Assembly (NCBI GenBank): GCA_021108255.1
Contig: JAIORG010000125.1
Span: 1 to 46,649, forward strand
Direction: 5' to 3'
DNA length: 46,649 nt
From: Anaerolineales bacterium
GTDB lineage: Bacteria; Chloroflexota; Anaerolineae; Anaerolineales; UBA11858
Shown: positions 14,468 to 22,544 of the stretch, piece by piece
Numbering within the stretch: position 1 is the stretch's first letter
Layout: every line of letters begins with the position of its first letter
The notes under the pieces: generated by a model
What the model saw: the letters and a program-made list of their open reading frames with translations, nothing else
The model's database searches: none
What the model was told of the DNA's origin: nothing
Made by a program: the position numbers and the translations under genes

Positions 14468-16207
14468 CTATCCTAACCCTAACAGGATGCCGCCTTGAAA
14501 GACGACAAATGCCATCAGCCAGGCCAGCGCAAGCTGTCCTATGATGCTGAACCACATCCATTTTGCGCCCAATTCCTGTTTCTCTGCAGCAATAGCAACC
14601 ATACAAGGGGTGTAGATCAAGACAAAGACCATAAAAGCCATTGAAGCCAAAGCGCCATGACCGCCGCTTGATTCTTCAAAGCCGCTGCGCACAGCCAACA
14701 TCAGATCTGTCAACTCATCTTCCTCTCCTTCTTCAAAAAGGTTGACCCCAAAGATAAGCGGCAGGGACTTGATGGTATCACCTGTTGCTCCGATAAATGA
14801 GGTGATAATCTCACCAACATCTTCAAAGAAGGTGGTAGCTTCCGCTTCTTCTTCAACTTCTTCCACTGTGTAGACTTGCGCCATTGTGCTGACGACAACC
14901 TCTTTAGCCACAAAGCCTGTAACCAGCGCGCTGCTGGCTTCCCAACTGTCAAAGCCCAGAGGCGCCAAAACTGGGGCGATTGCCTCGTTTGCAGTTGCAA
15001 AAGCGCTGTTTCTGACATCTGTATCTGCAAAACTGCCGTTCCCGTTGACGGGGAGCGCCATTAAAATCCACAAGACAATACTGGTCGCCATGATAATCGT
15101 CCACGCTTTGCGGACAAAGGAGCTGGTGCGCTCCCACATGTGGAACCAGATGCCGCGCAATGTTGGCAGGCGATAAGGCGGTAATTCCATCACAAAGGTA
15201 GATTGTTCTTTGTTTTTAAAGAGCGTCTTATTAAGAACGATTCCCAAAATAATCGCTGTGATAATACCAAGCAGGTATAAACCAAAGACGACCCCGCTCG
15301 CATTTTCAGGGAAGAAGATTGTTCCGAAGAGGATATAAACCGGAAGCCGAGCACCGCAGCTCATAAACGGGACCAGAAGTCCAGTCAGGATGCGATCCTT
15401 TTCATTTTCCAGGGTACGGGTGGCGTAAAGTGCTGGGACAGTGCATCCAAAACCGATCAACATCGGCAGGAAGCTCTTCCCATGCAGTCCCAACATGTGC
15501 ATCAGGCGATCCATCACAAAAGCCGCGCGCGCCATGTAGCCAGAGTCTTCCAAAATGGCGAGGGCAAGATAGAGGAACATCATCACTGGAACAAAGACCA
15601 ACACACCTCCCACACCTGCGATAATGCCATCCACAAAGAGACTTTCCACCCAGCTACCGTCCAAACCAAGTACGCCTAAGATGCTCACAATCCAGTTGGT
15701 GATGGGACCGCTGATCACGCCATCCACCCAATCTAGATAAGGGGCAGAAATATCTGTGGTCATTTTAAAAACCACCCACATCGCGATCAGGAAAATCGGG
15801 ATGCCCAATAGACGATGGGTTACAATGCGGTCTACTTTATCGGATTTGGTCAGGCGGTCGGGGCTGTTATGTTTGACTGCTTCGCGCACCAGACCGTTTA
15901 TCCAGCCGTAGCGGTGATCGGCAATGATCACGTCCACATCATCGCCGTAAATTTTCTCAAGATGGGCAATGCTCTTCTCTACGGCAGCGAGTAACTCGGA
16001 GCCACCTTTAAGTTCCTTCAAACTTGTTTGAATGTCGTGATCCCCTTCCAGTAACTTGATTGCCAGCCAACGCGAGGGAAATTGGCTCTCAATATTCGTC
16101 TGGCGGGTGATCTCTTCCTGCAAGCGGACTATTTCTTCCTCGGCTTCGCGGCCATAGTCAATCGAAAAACCATCTCGTTGTGTATAAGCGCGCTCATGTG
16201 ACTTCAT
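14468..16207 (-). CDS. feoB: ferrous iron transporter FeoB, membrane part (split gene)
   Basis: 579 residues. The first ~110 form a helical segment corresponding to the guanine-dissociation-inhibitor region. The membrane domain (from about residue 135) carries the two Gate halves: FVPVMMFLYLALAILEDSGYMARAAFVMDR and GFGCTVPALYATRTLENEKDRI...PFMSCGARLPVY. An FeoB C-terminal part includes LVTGFVAKEVVVSTMAQVY and YTPCMVAI. It starts at 16207, overlapping the G-domain ORF by four bases (ATGA), so FeoB is made as two polypeptides. It transports Fe2+ across the inner membrane. Acidic insertions (EEVEEEAEA, EEGEEDE) lie in the predicted loop before the final helices. Confidence 0.95.
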   Translation of the reverse strand: MKSHERAYTQRDGFSIDYGREAEEEIVRLQEEITRQTNIESQFPSRWLAIKLLEGDHDIQTSLKELKGGSELLAAVEKSIAHLEKIYGDDVDVIIADHRYGWINGLVREAVKHNSPDRLTKSDKVDRIVTHRLLGIPIFLIAMWVVFKMTTDISAPYLDWVDGVISGPITNWIVSILGVLGLDGSWVESLFVDGIIAGVGGVLVFVPVMMFLYLALAILEDSGYMARAAFVMDRLMHMLGLHGKSFLPMLIGFGCTVPALYATRTLENEKDRILTGLLVPFMSCGARLPVYILFGTIFFPENASGVVFGLYLLGIITAIILGIVLNKTLFKNKEQSTFVMELPPYRLPTLRGIWFHMWERTSSFVRKAWTIIMATSIVLWILMALPVNGNGSFADTDVRNSAFATANEAIAPVLAPLGFDSWEASSALVTGFVAKEVVVSTMAQVYTVEEVEEEAEATTFFEDVGEIITSFIGATGDTIKSLPLIFGVNLFEEGEEDELTDLMLAVRSGFEESSGGHGALASMAFMVFVLIYTPCMVAIAAEKQELGAKWMWFSIIGQLALAWLMAFVVFQGGILLGLG

Positions 16208-16710
16208 GCTATTTTCTCCTCCGCAAGTTTGATGATTGTTCTTACCAATTGGTCAATCCCTTCACTTTTACTTGCGGTTGTTTTGATTACAGGAGACTGC
16301 AATCCATCGCTGAGCATATTTTGATTGATCTTTAAACCGCGTGAATCGGCGACATCAGACATGTTAAGCACAACAATCACAGGGACACCCAATTCTAAAA
16401 CCTGCACTGTCAGGTAGAGGTTGCGCTCCAAATTTGCGGCATCCACCACCGTTACGACCATATCGGGATTTTCGTTGATGATATAGTCCCGGGCAATCAC
16501 TTCTTCGGGTGAGAATGCGGTCAGGCTGTAAGTTCCGGGTAAATCAACAATTTCGATTTCATACTCACCATGTTTGAATTTGCCTTCCTTTTTCTCGACC
16601 GTTTTGCCCGGCCAGTTTCCCACATGCTGACGGGAACCGGTCAACGCGTTGAAAATTGTGCTTTTACCAGCATTCGGGTTACCGGCAAGAGCTATGCGTA
16701 ACTCTTTCAC
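16204..16710 (-). CDS. feoB: ferrous iron transporter FeoB, GTPase part (split gene)
   Basis: 168 residues comprising only the G domain. G1 is GNPNAGKST (residues 9-17), the switch I region is VGNWPGKTVEKKEG, G3 is DLPGTYSL, G4 is NMSD and G5 is around TASKSEG. In most bacteria this is fused to the membrane domain. Here a stop codon overlaps the start of the membrane ORF, and both parts keep all expected motifs, so this looks like a functional split rather than a disrupted gene. A sequencing error cannot be excluded from the sequence alone. The gene overlaps the feoA upstream by four bases. Confidence 0.93.
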   Translation of the reverse strand: MKELRIALAGNPNAGKSTIFNALTGSRQHVGNWPGKTVEKKEGKFKHGEYEIEIVDLPGTYSLTAFSPEEVIARDYIINENPDMVVTVVDAANLERNLYLTVQVLELGVPVIVVLNMSDVADSRGLKINQNMLSDGLQSPVIKTTASKSEGIDQLVRTIIKLAEEKIA

Positions 16711-16982
16711 TTTTCTTCTCCTTCGATATTTGTTTGATCGCCGTTATTGCCAGTCAAACTAACCATCATCTTCCGCGCCATACCACGCCCCAAAGCAATA
16801 CGAGAACCACGCACAGAAAGCAGCAGAACCCCACCAGTATTTTGAACGACGCTCAGTTCAACACCCGGCGTCAGTCCCAGTGCGGTTAGACGGTGCAACA
16901 TCTTTTTGCCGCCTTTTATGTTTTCCAGAAAAACTTGCTCGCCAATGGCAGCCATCACAAGGGGGAACACTTTTGACATCAT
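16707..16982 (-). CDS. feoA: FeoA-domain protein, second copy
   Basis: 91 residues with an SH3-like FeoA fold: LTALGLTPGVELSVVQNTGGVLLLSVRGSRIALGRGMARKMMV, where GxxLSVVQ and the ALGRGMA segment are typical. An AGGAG lies directly before two adjacent ATG codons (16982 and 16979), and either may be used. FeoA binds FeoB at the cytoplasmic face and is needed for Fe2+ uptake. It sits five bases after the first feoA and overlaps feoB-G by four bases, so the operon is tightly coupled. Confidence 0.9.
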   Translation of the reverse strand: MMSKVFPLVMAAIGEQVFLENIKGGKKMLHRLTALGLTPGVELSVVQNTGGVLLLSVRGSRIALGRGMARKMMVSLTGNNGDQTNIEGEEK

Positions 16983-16987
16983 TTCTC

Positions 16988-17221
16988 CTATCCCTGCGGC
17001 TCAACCAATATCTCACTGGCTTCCGTTTTGCGTAACGAAAGATGATAACCCTTGATCACAAAATCAATCGGGTCCCCCAAAGGAGCTACCCTTTTCACTA
17101 AAATCGTCTCTCCCTTCACCAGGCCCATCGCCAATAATCGCTGACGGGCAGCCCCTTTAAAGTTCATTTTGGCAATCACCCCTGTTTCGCCAACTTTTAA
17201 ATCACTTAATGGTACTGACAT
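16988..17221 (-). CDS. feoA: FeoA-domain protein, first copy
   Basis: 77 residues from the ATG at 17221, preceded by AAGGAGTGTTTT; a longer in-frame start at 17272 has no such site. The core is LSDLKVGETGVIAKMNFKG followed by RQRLLAMGLVKGETILVKRVAPLGDPIDFVIKGYHLSLRKTEASEILV, the complete FeoA/SH3-like domain. Two different FeoA proteins in tandem are common in anaerobes and may form a heteromeric cytoplasmic partner of FeoB. Confidence 0.92.
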   Translation of the reverse strand: MSVPLSDLKVGETGVIAKMNFKGAARQRLLAMGLVKGETILVKRVAPLGDPIDFVIKGYHLSLRKTEASEILVEPQG

Positions 17222-17319
17222 AAAACACTCCTTTTTTCTGTGAATGCGACCCGATGTTTTCGGGCTGGACAATGACCTTAAATTCCAGGTTATTGTTTTC
17301 CAGGTGAACAGTTCAATTT

Positions 17320-18006
17320 TTAGTTATTTTTTGGCCATCCCACACTGATTGCGGATGTCATCTCTGCGGATAAGTGCACGCTCCGCTTTTGAGATTCCAG
17401 CAGCATATCGCCACTGTTACCAATTGCCAGCACTCGCACGCGTATACCCGGACCGATTCCTTCATTTGATAGAAAATTGGTCACCACCGCATCCGCATTT
17501 ACCTGCATCACCTGAGCGGACTCTCCAATCTTTAAATCGCTCAACATCATCCCCTCAAAAAGCGTCATCCCATCCTCCTCAACCTGAGGGATTGGATTTC
17601 CGTGATAACAAACCGCTGGATGCCCTAAAAATTCCGAAAGACGATCTGCCACATCGTCAGAGGTAATATGCTCCAAATTACAGGCGAGAGCATCGGCCCC
17701 CTCCAGGGACATGCTCAAATCCTTGACCAGAAAAACCTCCCATAAACGTCGGTAGCGCAAAATGCGCATAACGAGCTGCCGCCCGGAAGATGTAAACTCA
17801 ACCCCCTTATAGGGATAGTATTTCACTAACCCACTCTTTTCCATTTTATGAATCATCTGATTGACGGAAACCGGTAGAACAGAAAGCGCATTAGCCAATT
17901 CAGAGAGAGCCACCGGGCTTTCATAACCTTGCTCTTCCAATTTGGCAATCGTTACCAGATACATCTGTTCGTTCTCGCTCATTTCTTTTTTTATTTGGCT
18001 AGACAT
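17320..18006 (-). CDS. DtxR/MntR-family metal-dependent repressor
   Basis: 228 residues. Winged helix with VALSELANALSVLPVSVNQMIHKMEKSGLVKY, then a DtxR dimerisation domain with RLWEVFLVKDLSMS...ACNLEHITSDDVADRL (candidate metal ligands E and H). A C-terminal FeoA/SH3-like domain (about residues 152-225, LFEGMMLSDLKIGESAQVMQV) completes a full-length three-domain member. Placed at the head of the feo operon, it very likely represses feo transcription when Fe2+ (or Mn2+) is bound. The start follows an AAGG with a somewhat long spacing. Its promoter is at 18040-18067. Confidence 0.92.
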   Translation of the reverse strand: MSSQIKKEMSENEQMYLVTIAKLEEQGYESPVALSELANALSVLPVSVNQMIHKMEKSGLVKYYPYKGVEFTSSGRQLVMRILRYRRLWEVFLVKDLSMSLEGADALACNLEHITSDDVADRLSEFLGHPAVCYHGNPIPQVEEDGMTLFEGMMLSDLKIGESAQVMQVNADAVVTNFLSNEGIGPGIRVRVLAIGNSGDMLLESQKRSVHLSAEMTSAISVGWPKNN

Positions 18007-18039
18007 ATTATTTTTGCCTTTTTTTTATGTTTGACCATA

Positions 18040-18067
18040 ATTCTACACGTTTTACTAAAAGTGTCAA
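18040..18067 (-). promoter_or_regulatory. promoter of the dtxR-feo operon
   Basis: On the minus strand TTGACA (18067-18062) is followed after 16 bases by TAGAAT (18045-18040). The spacer contains the odd-centred palindrome TTTTAGTAAAA, so a bound repressor could occlude the promoter. It is not a classical DtxR box. Confidence 0.65.
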
Positions 18068-18193
18068 GAATAAATGACATGACGAAAAGCATATAAACCA
18101 GAGGATAGGTGATATTTATGTGTTAGTGTAAATAGAAGTATGTCCACACACACAAAACAAACTCGCCTTAACCCTGTTTGCCCGCAAATAGTG

Positions 18194-18206
18194 TTTGATG
18201 ATCAAA
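18194..18206. promoter_or_regulatory. palindrome upstream of the CPBP gene
   Basis: TTTGATGATCAAA is a perfect 13-base palindrome with one central base, 26 bases before the CPBP protease start codon. It may be an operator. No protein can be assigned. Confidence 0.3.
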
Positions 18207-18232
18207 TACATATTCATTAATGGAGTGCTGAG

Positions 18233-19042
18233 ATGAAAGCAAAAGTTCTAGGGGTCATTGAAGTTAGTGCTGTCTTCATCCTGATGAGTTACATTTTTAA
18301 TTACGTTCAGTCCATTCCCCTGTCCGCAGAGATATCGGACCCTTTGGGCGGCTTTCTTTTCCCGGGTTATGCTGTTTTATTGGTTATTTCATTCTTGATT
18401 TACATTATCAGAGATCAGCATAAGCAAAAATTCCCGATTTCCGAGAAGCTCCGCTATCAAGTCGAAATAATTGCTCAAGGGTTCTTTCCCGTTTTCACTC
18501 TTAGCGTTCTGCTCAGCTGGATTGATTGGACCCAATGGACAGGGGCAATCCTGATTTCAATCATCGAGATCGGGTTGTTATTCTGGTTTGCCTGGATGGT
18601 CAAAGAAAAACAACCCCCAGGGCAAAAAATGGGGGTCGTTGGTGGATTAGCCCTCATTCCAATTGCATCACAAATTTCAAACAAGCTTGGGAACGTTATT
18701 GTTGCGGTTATATATTTCTACTTGTTTGTTGCGTTAAGTGAAGAAATCTTATTTCGGGGATATATCCAATCACGCCTGAATTCAGTATTTGGGCGCCCTA
18801 AGCAAATCTTTGGCATTCGATGGGGGTGGGGGTTAATTATCTCTTCTGTTCTTTTTGGTCTTTGGCACTGGGGCTGGAATCCAGAAACCCTGGCTTGGCC
18901 GCATGTTCTATGGACAATGTTGGCTGGATTGATCTTTGGACTCGTGCGTGAAAAAAGTGAAAGTGTAATCGCCCCGGCAATTTTGCATGGCATAATGAAT
19001 TATGGTCCGCAGGCAATCCTGTTTTATCTATTTTTGAACTGA
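18233..19042 (+). CDS. CPBP-family intramembrane glutamic endopeptidase (CAAX protease-like)
   Basis: 269 residues, about seven hydrophobic segments. The catalytic signatures of the family are present in order: SEEILFRGYIQSRL (EExxxR, near residue 170), FGLWHWGWN (FxxxH, near 205) and ILHGIMN (HxxxN/D, near 252). These enzymes cleave within or near the membrane, and prokaryotic members include bacteriocin-immunity and prenyl-protein-protease relatives. The gene is transcribed away from the feo operon and is preceded by TGGAG seven bases before the ATG. No partner bacteriocin gene is seen nearby. Confidence 0.9.
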   Translation: MKAKVLGVIEVSAVFILMSYIFNYVQSIPLSAEISDPLGGFLFPGYAVLLVISFLIYIIRDQHKQKFPISEKLRYQVEIIAQGFFPVFTLSVLLSWIDWTQWTGAILISIIEIGLLFWFAWMVKEKQPPGQKMGVVGGLALIPIASQISNKLGNVIVAVIYFYLFVALSEEILFRGYIQSRLNSVFGRPKQIFGIRWGWGLIISSVLFGLWHWGWNPETLAWPHVLWTMLAGLIFGLVREKSESVIAPAILHGIMNYGPQAILFYLFLN

Positions 19043-19153
19043 TGACCCTGTCTAACTCCTCACAAAGATTGACTTTTCTTCTTCCGCCCAGGCTGAGGAC
19101 CAAACAACTCTTGCGAAAATATATCTAAATTATTGTCTTTATCCAGGAAATCT

Positions 19154-19915
19154 ATGTACAAGAGAGCCATCGTCAGAACCCCGGGGGAAAGCTTGATCCA
19201 TGGATTGACCACTGCGGATCTTGGTATTCCGGATTACAAAAAGGCCCTGGCTCAACACGCGAATTATATCGAAGCACTGGAAGAGTGCGGATTAGAAGTA
19301 TTGGTATTGGGACCAGATGAACAATTCCCTGATTCCACGTTTGTTGAAGATATTGCCCTGTTAACAAAGAACTGTGCAATCATAACCAATCCTGGAGCGC
19401 CATCACGTAAAGGAGAGACCGCGGCAATCAAAGACATTCTGAAAGAATTTTACGGGGAGGTTGAAGAAGTCCAGGCTCCGGGAACAGTCGAAGGGGGAGA
19501 TATCATGATGGTGGGATCCCATTTTTATATTGGACTATCAGAAAGAACAAACGTGGATGGAGCGGCACAAGTCATCCGCTTCCTGGAAAACAATGGACTG
19601 AGTGGGTCTCTGGTTGAGCTGGAAGAAACTCTCCATTTGAAGACTGGAGTTGCCTATTTAGAACAAAACAATCTGATTGCATGTGGTGAGTTTCTATTAA
19701 AAGAAGAATTTAAGGAATTTAATCTCCTGGAAATAGCTGAAGATGAAAGCTATGCAGCCAATTGCATTTGGGTTAACGACAGAGTGTTAATACCCAGTGG
19801 TTATCCCAAAGCACGGGAAACTATACTTGGGGCTGGTTATTCAGTAATTGAAGTTGGGGTATCCGAGTTTCAAAAACTTGATGGTGGTCTCAGCTGTCTG
19901 TCATTAAGATTTTAA
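19154..19915 (+). CDS. N(G),N(G)-dimethylarginine dimethylaminohydrolase-like enzyme
   Basis: 253 residues from the ATG at 19154, which follows CCAGGAAATCT; the earlier frame start at 19133 has no site. Guanidino-group-modifying fold: RTPGESLIHGLTTADLG, the PDSTFVED substrate loop (D and E ligands), NPGAPSRKGE, VEGGDIMMVG and a catalytic cysteine in GGLSCLSLRF at the very C-terminus, with a histidine in ETLHLKTG. This matches DDAH, which releases citrulline and dimethylamine from methylated arginine. Related arginine deiminases are longer. The biological substrate in this organism is uncertain. Confidence 0.88.
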   Translation: MYKRAIVRTPGESLIHGLTTADLGIPDYKKALAQHANYIEALEECGLEVLVLGPDEQFPDSTFVEDIALLTKNCAIITNPGAPSRKGETAAIKDILKEFYGEVEEVQAPGTVEGGDIMMVGSHFYIGLSERTNVDGAAQVIRFLENNGLSGSLVELEETLHLKTGVAYLEQNNLIACGEFLLKEEFKEFNLLEIAEDESYAANCIWVNDRVLIPSGYPKARETILGAGYSVIEVGVSEFQKLDGGLSCLSLRF

Positions 19916-20067
19916 GGAATCAATTAATTGACGCGTTTAAATCTCGCAGGTCACTACGCCTCTTCTGGCCTAACCATCAGATTGTGAACAGAGATCGCAG
20001 GGATCTACCAACTATCTCCAGGGAAAGAATAATCAAATAGATACTGCAGAAAAAAAGGGAAACATAT

Positions 20068-20472
20068 ATGCCGGAATCAAAATTAAAAAGTAGAACTAGA
20101 ACTATTGGGCTCAATTTATTCATAATCGCAGCTTTGTTCGGTTTAGTCTCATTAAATAAAGAAACATTGAGACCAATGTCAATCCATTCAGAGTTCGCTA
20201 GTACTATAACGGGGTGTTTTCCAAATTTCATAGCTGCCTATTTAATCAGTCTGGCATATGTAAATGCAGCTTTGAGCAAACAGTCCAAAAATAGCCGCTT
20301 AATAGCAATTCTCAGTTCTACAGTGATTTTTATAATTTTGACCATTGAAGAGCTCAAACCGATGTGGGGGGCCAGTACACATTATGATCCCTGGGATATT
20401 GCTGCCAGTGGAGTCGGATCATTGCTGGCAATTTTAACTTTTGAACTAATTACTATGATTCGAAACAAATAA
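20068..20472 (+). CDS. VanZ-like small membrane protein
   Basis: 134 residues with three to four hydrophobic segments. The last two helices flank TIEELKPMWGASTHYDPWDIAASGVGSLLAIL, which matches the VanZ pattern of an acidic residue in a helix, a variable loop, then D-xx-D-xxx-N/S-xxG. VanZ-family proteins are associated with glycopeptide resistance or lipid metabolism, but most are uncharacterised. No resistance genes are nearby. It stands alone, 150 bases after the DDAH-like gene. Confidence 0.65.
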   Translation: MPESKLKSRTRTIGLNLFIIAALFGLVSLNKETLRPMSIHSEFASTITGCFPNFIAAYLISLAYVNAALSKQSKNSRLIAILSSTVIFIILTIEELKPMWGASTHYDPWDIAASGVGSLLAILTFELITMIRNK

Positions 20473-20487
20473 AAAAAAAGCCCCTCA

Positions 20488-20880
20488 TTGTGGTGGTGTG
20501 CACCCCGTATGCCGGACAAATAAATAAAGGCCTCTTGTAGCTAATTATTCAAGCTGACGTCTGAATTCCAAGGGCGTCAGTTTTGTTTTATGTGCCAACT
20601 GTCCTTTACCCAAAGGGTAGATGCTTCGCGAAAGTCGTAGCAGGAGCTACGCTGAGCATCCCTCTTCAGGGATGCTTAGATTTTTCTATGGATTACTGGA
20701 TCAGTGGAAAGCTTAAGCATCGACGGAGGTTGATGCTCGGTCTGAGCGTAGCCGAAGACCCAAAGCTGGGACTTTTGCGTAGCCCTTCAATAAATTCAGG
20801 GCCAACCCTGGCGGGGCAGTCCCCTGGCAAATATCATGATAAACAGAAGATCGCTTTGTCTCTGAGATTCTCATGATTTC
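20488..20880. repeat. hairpin-rich non-coding region with REP-like units
   Basis: This stretch holds several short inverted repeats in a row: GTAGC-AGGA-GCTAC (around 20637-20650), AGCATCCC-TCTTCA-GGGATGCT (around 20656-20677), AGCATC...GATGCT (around 20717-20738) and GGTCT-N12-AGACC (around 20739-20760, containing GAGCGTAGCCGAAG). No convincing coding frame exists. Such clusters resemble dispersed extragenic palindromic repeats. Related wording occurs at 13935-14000. Confidence 0.5.
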
Positions 20881-20912
20881 AGTTTATGGAAAACCCTATT
20901 CTTATATCAAAA

Positions 20913-20945
20913 ACACCTCCCGTATTTATATTGTACGAGAGGTGT
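20913..20945. terminator. bidirectional intrinsic terminator
   Basis: A 12-bp stem with one mismatch (20913-20924 against 20934-20945) and a nine-base AT loop. On the minus strand it is followed by a short T run, placing it 55 bases beyond ccmD, so it should end the ccm transcript. On the plus strand CTTTATTTTT follows, so it can also stop transcripts coming from the left. Confidence 0.75.
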
Positions 20946-20999
20946 CTTTATTTTTGTGTCTTGTTTTAGGGGGTCAGTTCCCTCACGGGGCTTTTTTAG

Positions 21000-21155
21000 T
21001 TAATCCTGATCCTTTCGGAGGTATACATATTCCCGGTGAGCTTTTCTCCAGCGCAAAATTAAACTCATGACATATCCTGAAATCATCACCCCAAACACAA
21101 GGTAACCAGCAATCATGTAATTTACAGTATCAGGTACAAAAAATCTGGACAGCAT
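21000..21155 (-). CDS. ccmD: CcmD-like small haem exporter subunit
   Basis: 51 residues: MLSRFFVPDTVNYMIAGYLV begins the protein, one transmembrane helix spans roughly residues 12-33, and a basic cytoplasmic tail (RWRKAHREYVYLRK) follows. The size, topology and position directly after ccmC (start three bases past its stop, with AGGGAGAG as ribosome site) are those of CcmD. CcmD joins the CcmABC complex and helps release holo-CcmE. Sequence conservation in this family is low, so the call rests on topology and synteny. Confidence 0.8.
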   Translation of the reverse strand: MLSRFFVPDTVNYMIAGYLVFGVMISGYVMSLILRWRKAHREYVYLRKDQD

Positions 21156-21158
21156 GGG

Positions 21159-21866
21159 TCACTCTCCCTTTGAATAAGAGTCTATCCGCAGTACATCAAC
21201 CTCAGCTCGTAATTGCCCCAATCGAATCCGATGCCAGAGCAAATCAGCAAAAAAGACCGTAAAGGCTGCCAGGCTGAAGAAAAAGGTTAATTTCATCGGT
21301 GAATCCATATTAAATCCGCCCTGGCTGGCAGCTTCAGCGCTGCCAATAACCACCGGGTGAATAGTCCGCAGCATCCGGATGGAAATAAACGTCAGAGGTA
21401 CGCTGAAAAAACCAAAGATGGCATAAATCGCCGAAAATCTTGCTCGACGTTCTGGATCATCCACTCCCTGCCTCAACAGCAAGTAGGCTGCATAAATCAG
21501 CTCAACAATTGCTGCTGTTGTTAACCGTGGTTCCCAGGTCCACCAGGTATTCCAGATTGGTCTGGCCCAAATAGAACCCAGGACAATTGCTGTCAGAAAA
21601 AATATCAAGCTGATTTCCACCGCGCCATTCCCTGCAATATCCCACAATAAATTCCCTTTGCGCAGATAAACAACTCCAGCTATCGCGGCTACCAGGAATC
21701 CCAGCATGCCTACCCAGGCGGTGGCTACATGGAAATAAAATACTTTCTGCACCGATCCCATCATCACTTCTACCGGGACATAAAAGAACACCAGGCCGGC
21801 AGCTACCAGGATCATCAAACCGGCGACGACATCAAGAATGGTAAGTAAATTTGGTTTTTCATTCAT
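21159..21866 (-). CDS. ccmC: haem exporter protein CcmC
   Basis: 235 residues, six helices. The haem-handling tryptophan-rich WWD-type motif reads GSIWARPIWNTWWTWEPRLT (about residues 97-116), flanked by conserved histidines in YFHVATAWVG (about 44-53) and RTIHPVV (about 168-174). CcmC attaches haem to CcmE at the outer face of the membrane. It lies four bases after ccmB. Length is normal for the family. Confidence 0.96.
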   Translation of the reverse strand: MNEKPNLLTILDVVAGLMILVAAGLVFFYVPVEVMMGSVQKVFYFHVATAWVGMLGFLVAAIAGVVYLRKGNLLWDIAGNGAVEISLIFFLTAIVLGSIWARPIWNTWWTWEPRLTTAAIVELIYAAYLLLRQGVDDPERRARFSAIYAIFGFFSVPLTFISIRMLRTIHPVVIGSAEAASQGGFNMDSPMKLTFFFSLAAFTVFFADLLWHRIRLGQLRAEVDVLRIDSYSKGE

Positions 21867-21869
21867 ACT

Positions 21870-22544
21870 TCATTCCTCCACTACAAAATCAAATACCATA
21901 AAGGCCGCTGCGGTAAATATCAAATCATAAACGATTAACAAATTCAGCCAGGCTGAGATTTCCGTCAGCGGAACCATTAACAAAAATCCCTGGCTGGCTT
22001 TCACAGCCGCAATAATAACCGGCAAAGACAGCGGAAACAGCAGGATTGGAAGCAGGATATCACGCGTTCTGGCTTGAATTACCATTGTCGCCAGCAGCGT
22101 TCCCACTGCAACATATCCAATGGAACCCAATACTACCACTAATAAAAATCCGGGTTGAAAGACCGGAACCTGGTACAGGAAACTGTACACTGGCAAGACT
22201 ATTATTTCTACCAGCAGCATAAAGATTAAATTGCCGATTGCCTTCCCAAAATAAATCACACTTCGATCAACCGGGGCCAGCAGCAAGCCATCCAGGCATC
22301 CTCGGTCTTTTTCAACCGCCAGAGACCGATTAAGCCCAATAGTTCCCGCAAAAATAAATGTTGCCCACAGCACTCCCGCGGAGAGGGATTCCTGAGCCTG
22401 AATGTCCAGCTCAAGGGCAAAGTTAAAGATCAGGATCACCAGCAAGGCAAATACCAGCATAGCGGACAAGTTCTCTCGTGTCCTCCATTCCGCGGTGAGG
22501 TCCTTCCAGATCACAGCCCGGATCGCGTTCAGGTAAGATTTCAT
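21870..22544 (-). CDS. ccmB: haem exporter permease CcmB
   Basis: 224 residues with six helices. Conserved features include the N-terminal IWKDLTAEWRTRENLSAMLVFALL, AGTIGLNRSLAVEKDRGCLDGLLLAPVDRS and LPILLFPLSLPVIIAAVKAS. It is the membrane partner of CcmA in the ABC complex that drives release of haem-bound CcmE. The four-base overlap with ccmA (ATGA) indicates translational coupling. Confidence 0.96.
   Translation of the reverse strand: MKSYLNAIRAVIWKDLTAEWRTRENLSAMLVFALLVILIFNFALELDIQAQESLSAGVLWATFIFAGTIGLNRSLAVEKDRGCLDGLLLAPVDRSVIYFGKAIGNLIFMLLVEIIVLPVYSFLYQVPVFQPGFLLVVVLGSIGYVAVGTLLATMVIQARTRDILLPILLFPLSLPVIIAAVKASQGFLLMVPLTEISAWLNLLIVYDLIFTAAAFMVFDFVVEE

Noticed and set aside
16204-16210. 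Reading the FeoB split as a disabling frameshift
   Set aside because: Both halves keep their motifs and are joined by a standard ATGA overlap like the other gene pairs of this operon, so a functional split is more likely. A sequencing error still needs excluding.
20583-20876. 97-codon plus-strand frame in the hairpin-rich region
   Set aside because: It runs straight through several inverted repeats, and its residue composition is not protein-like. More likely repeat DNA.
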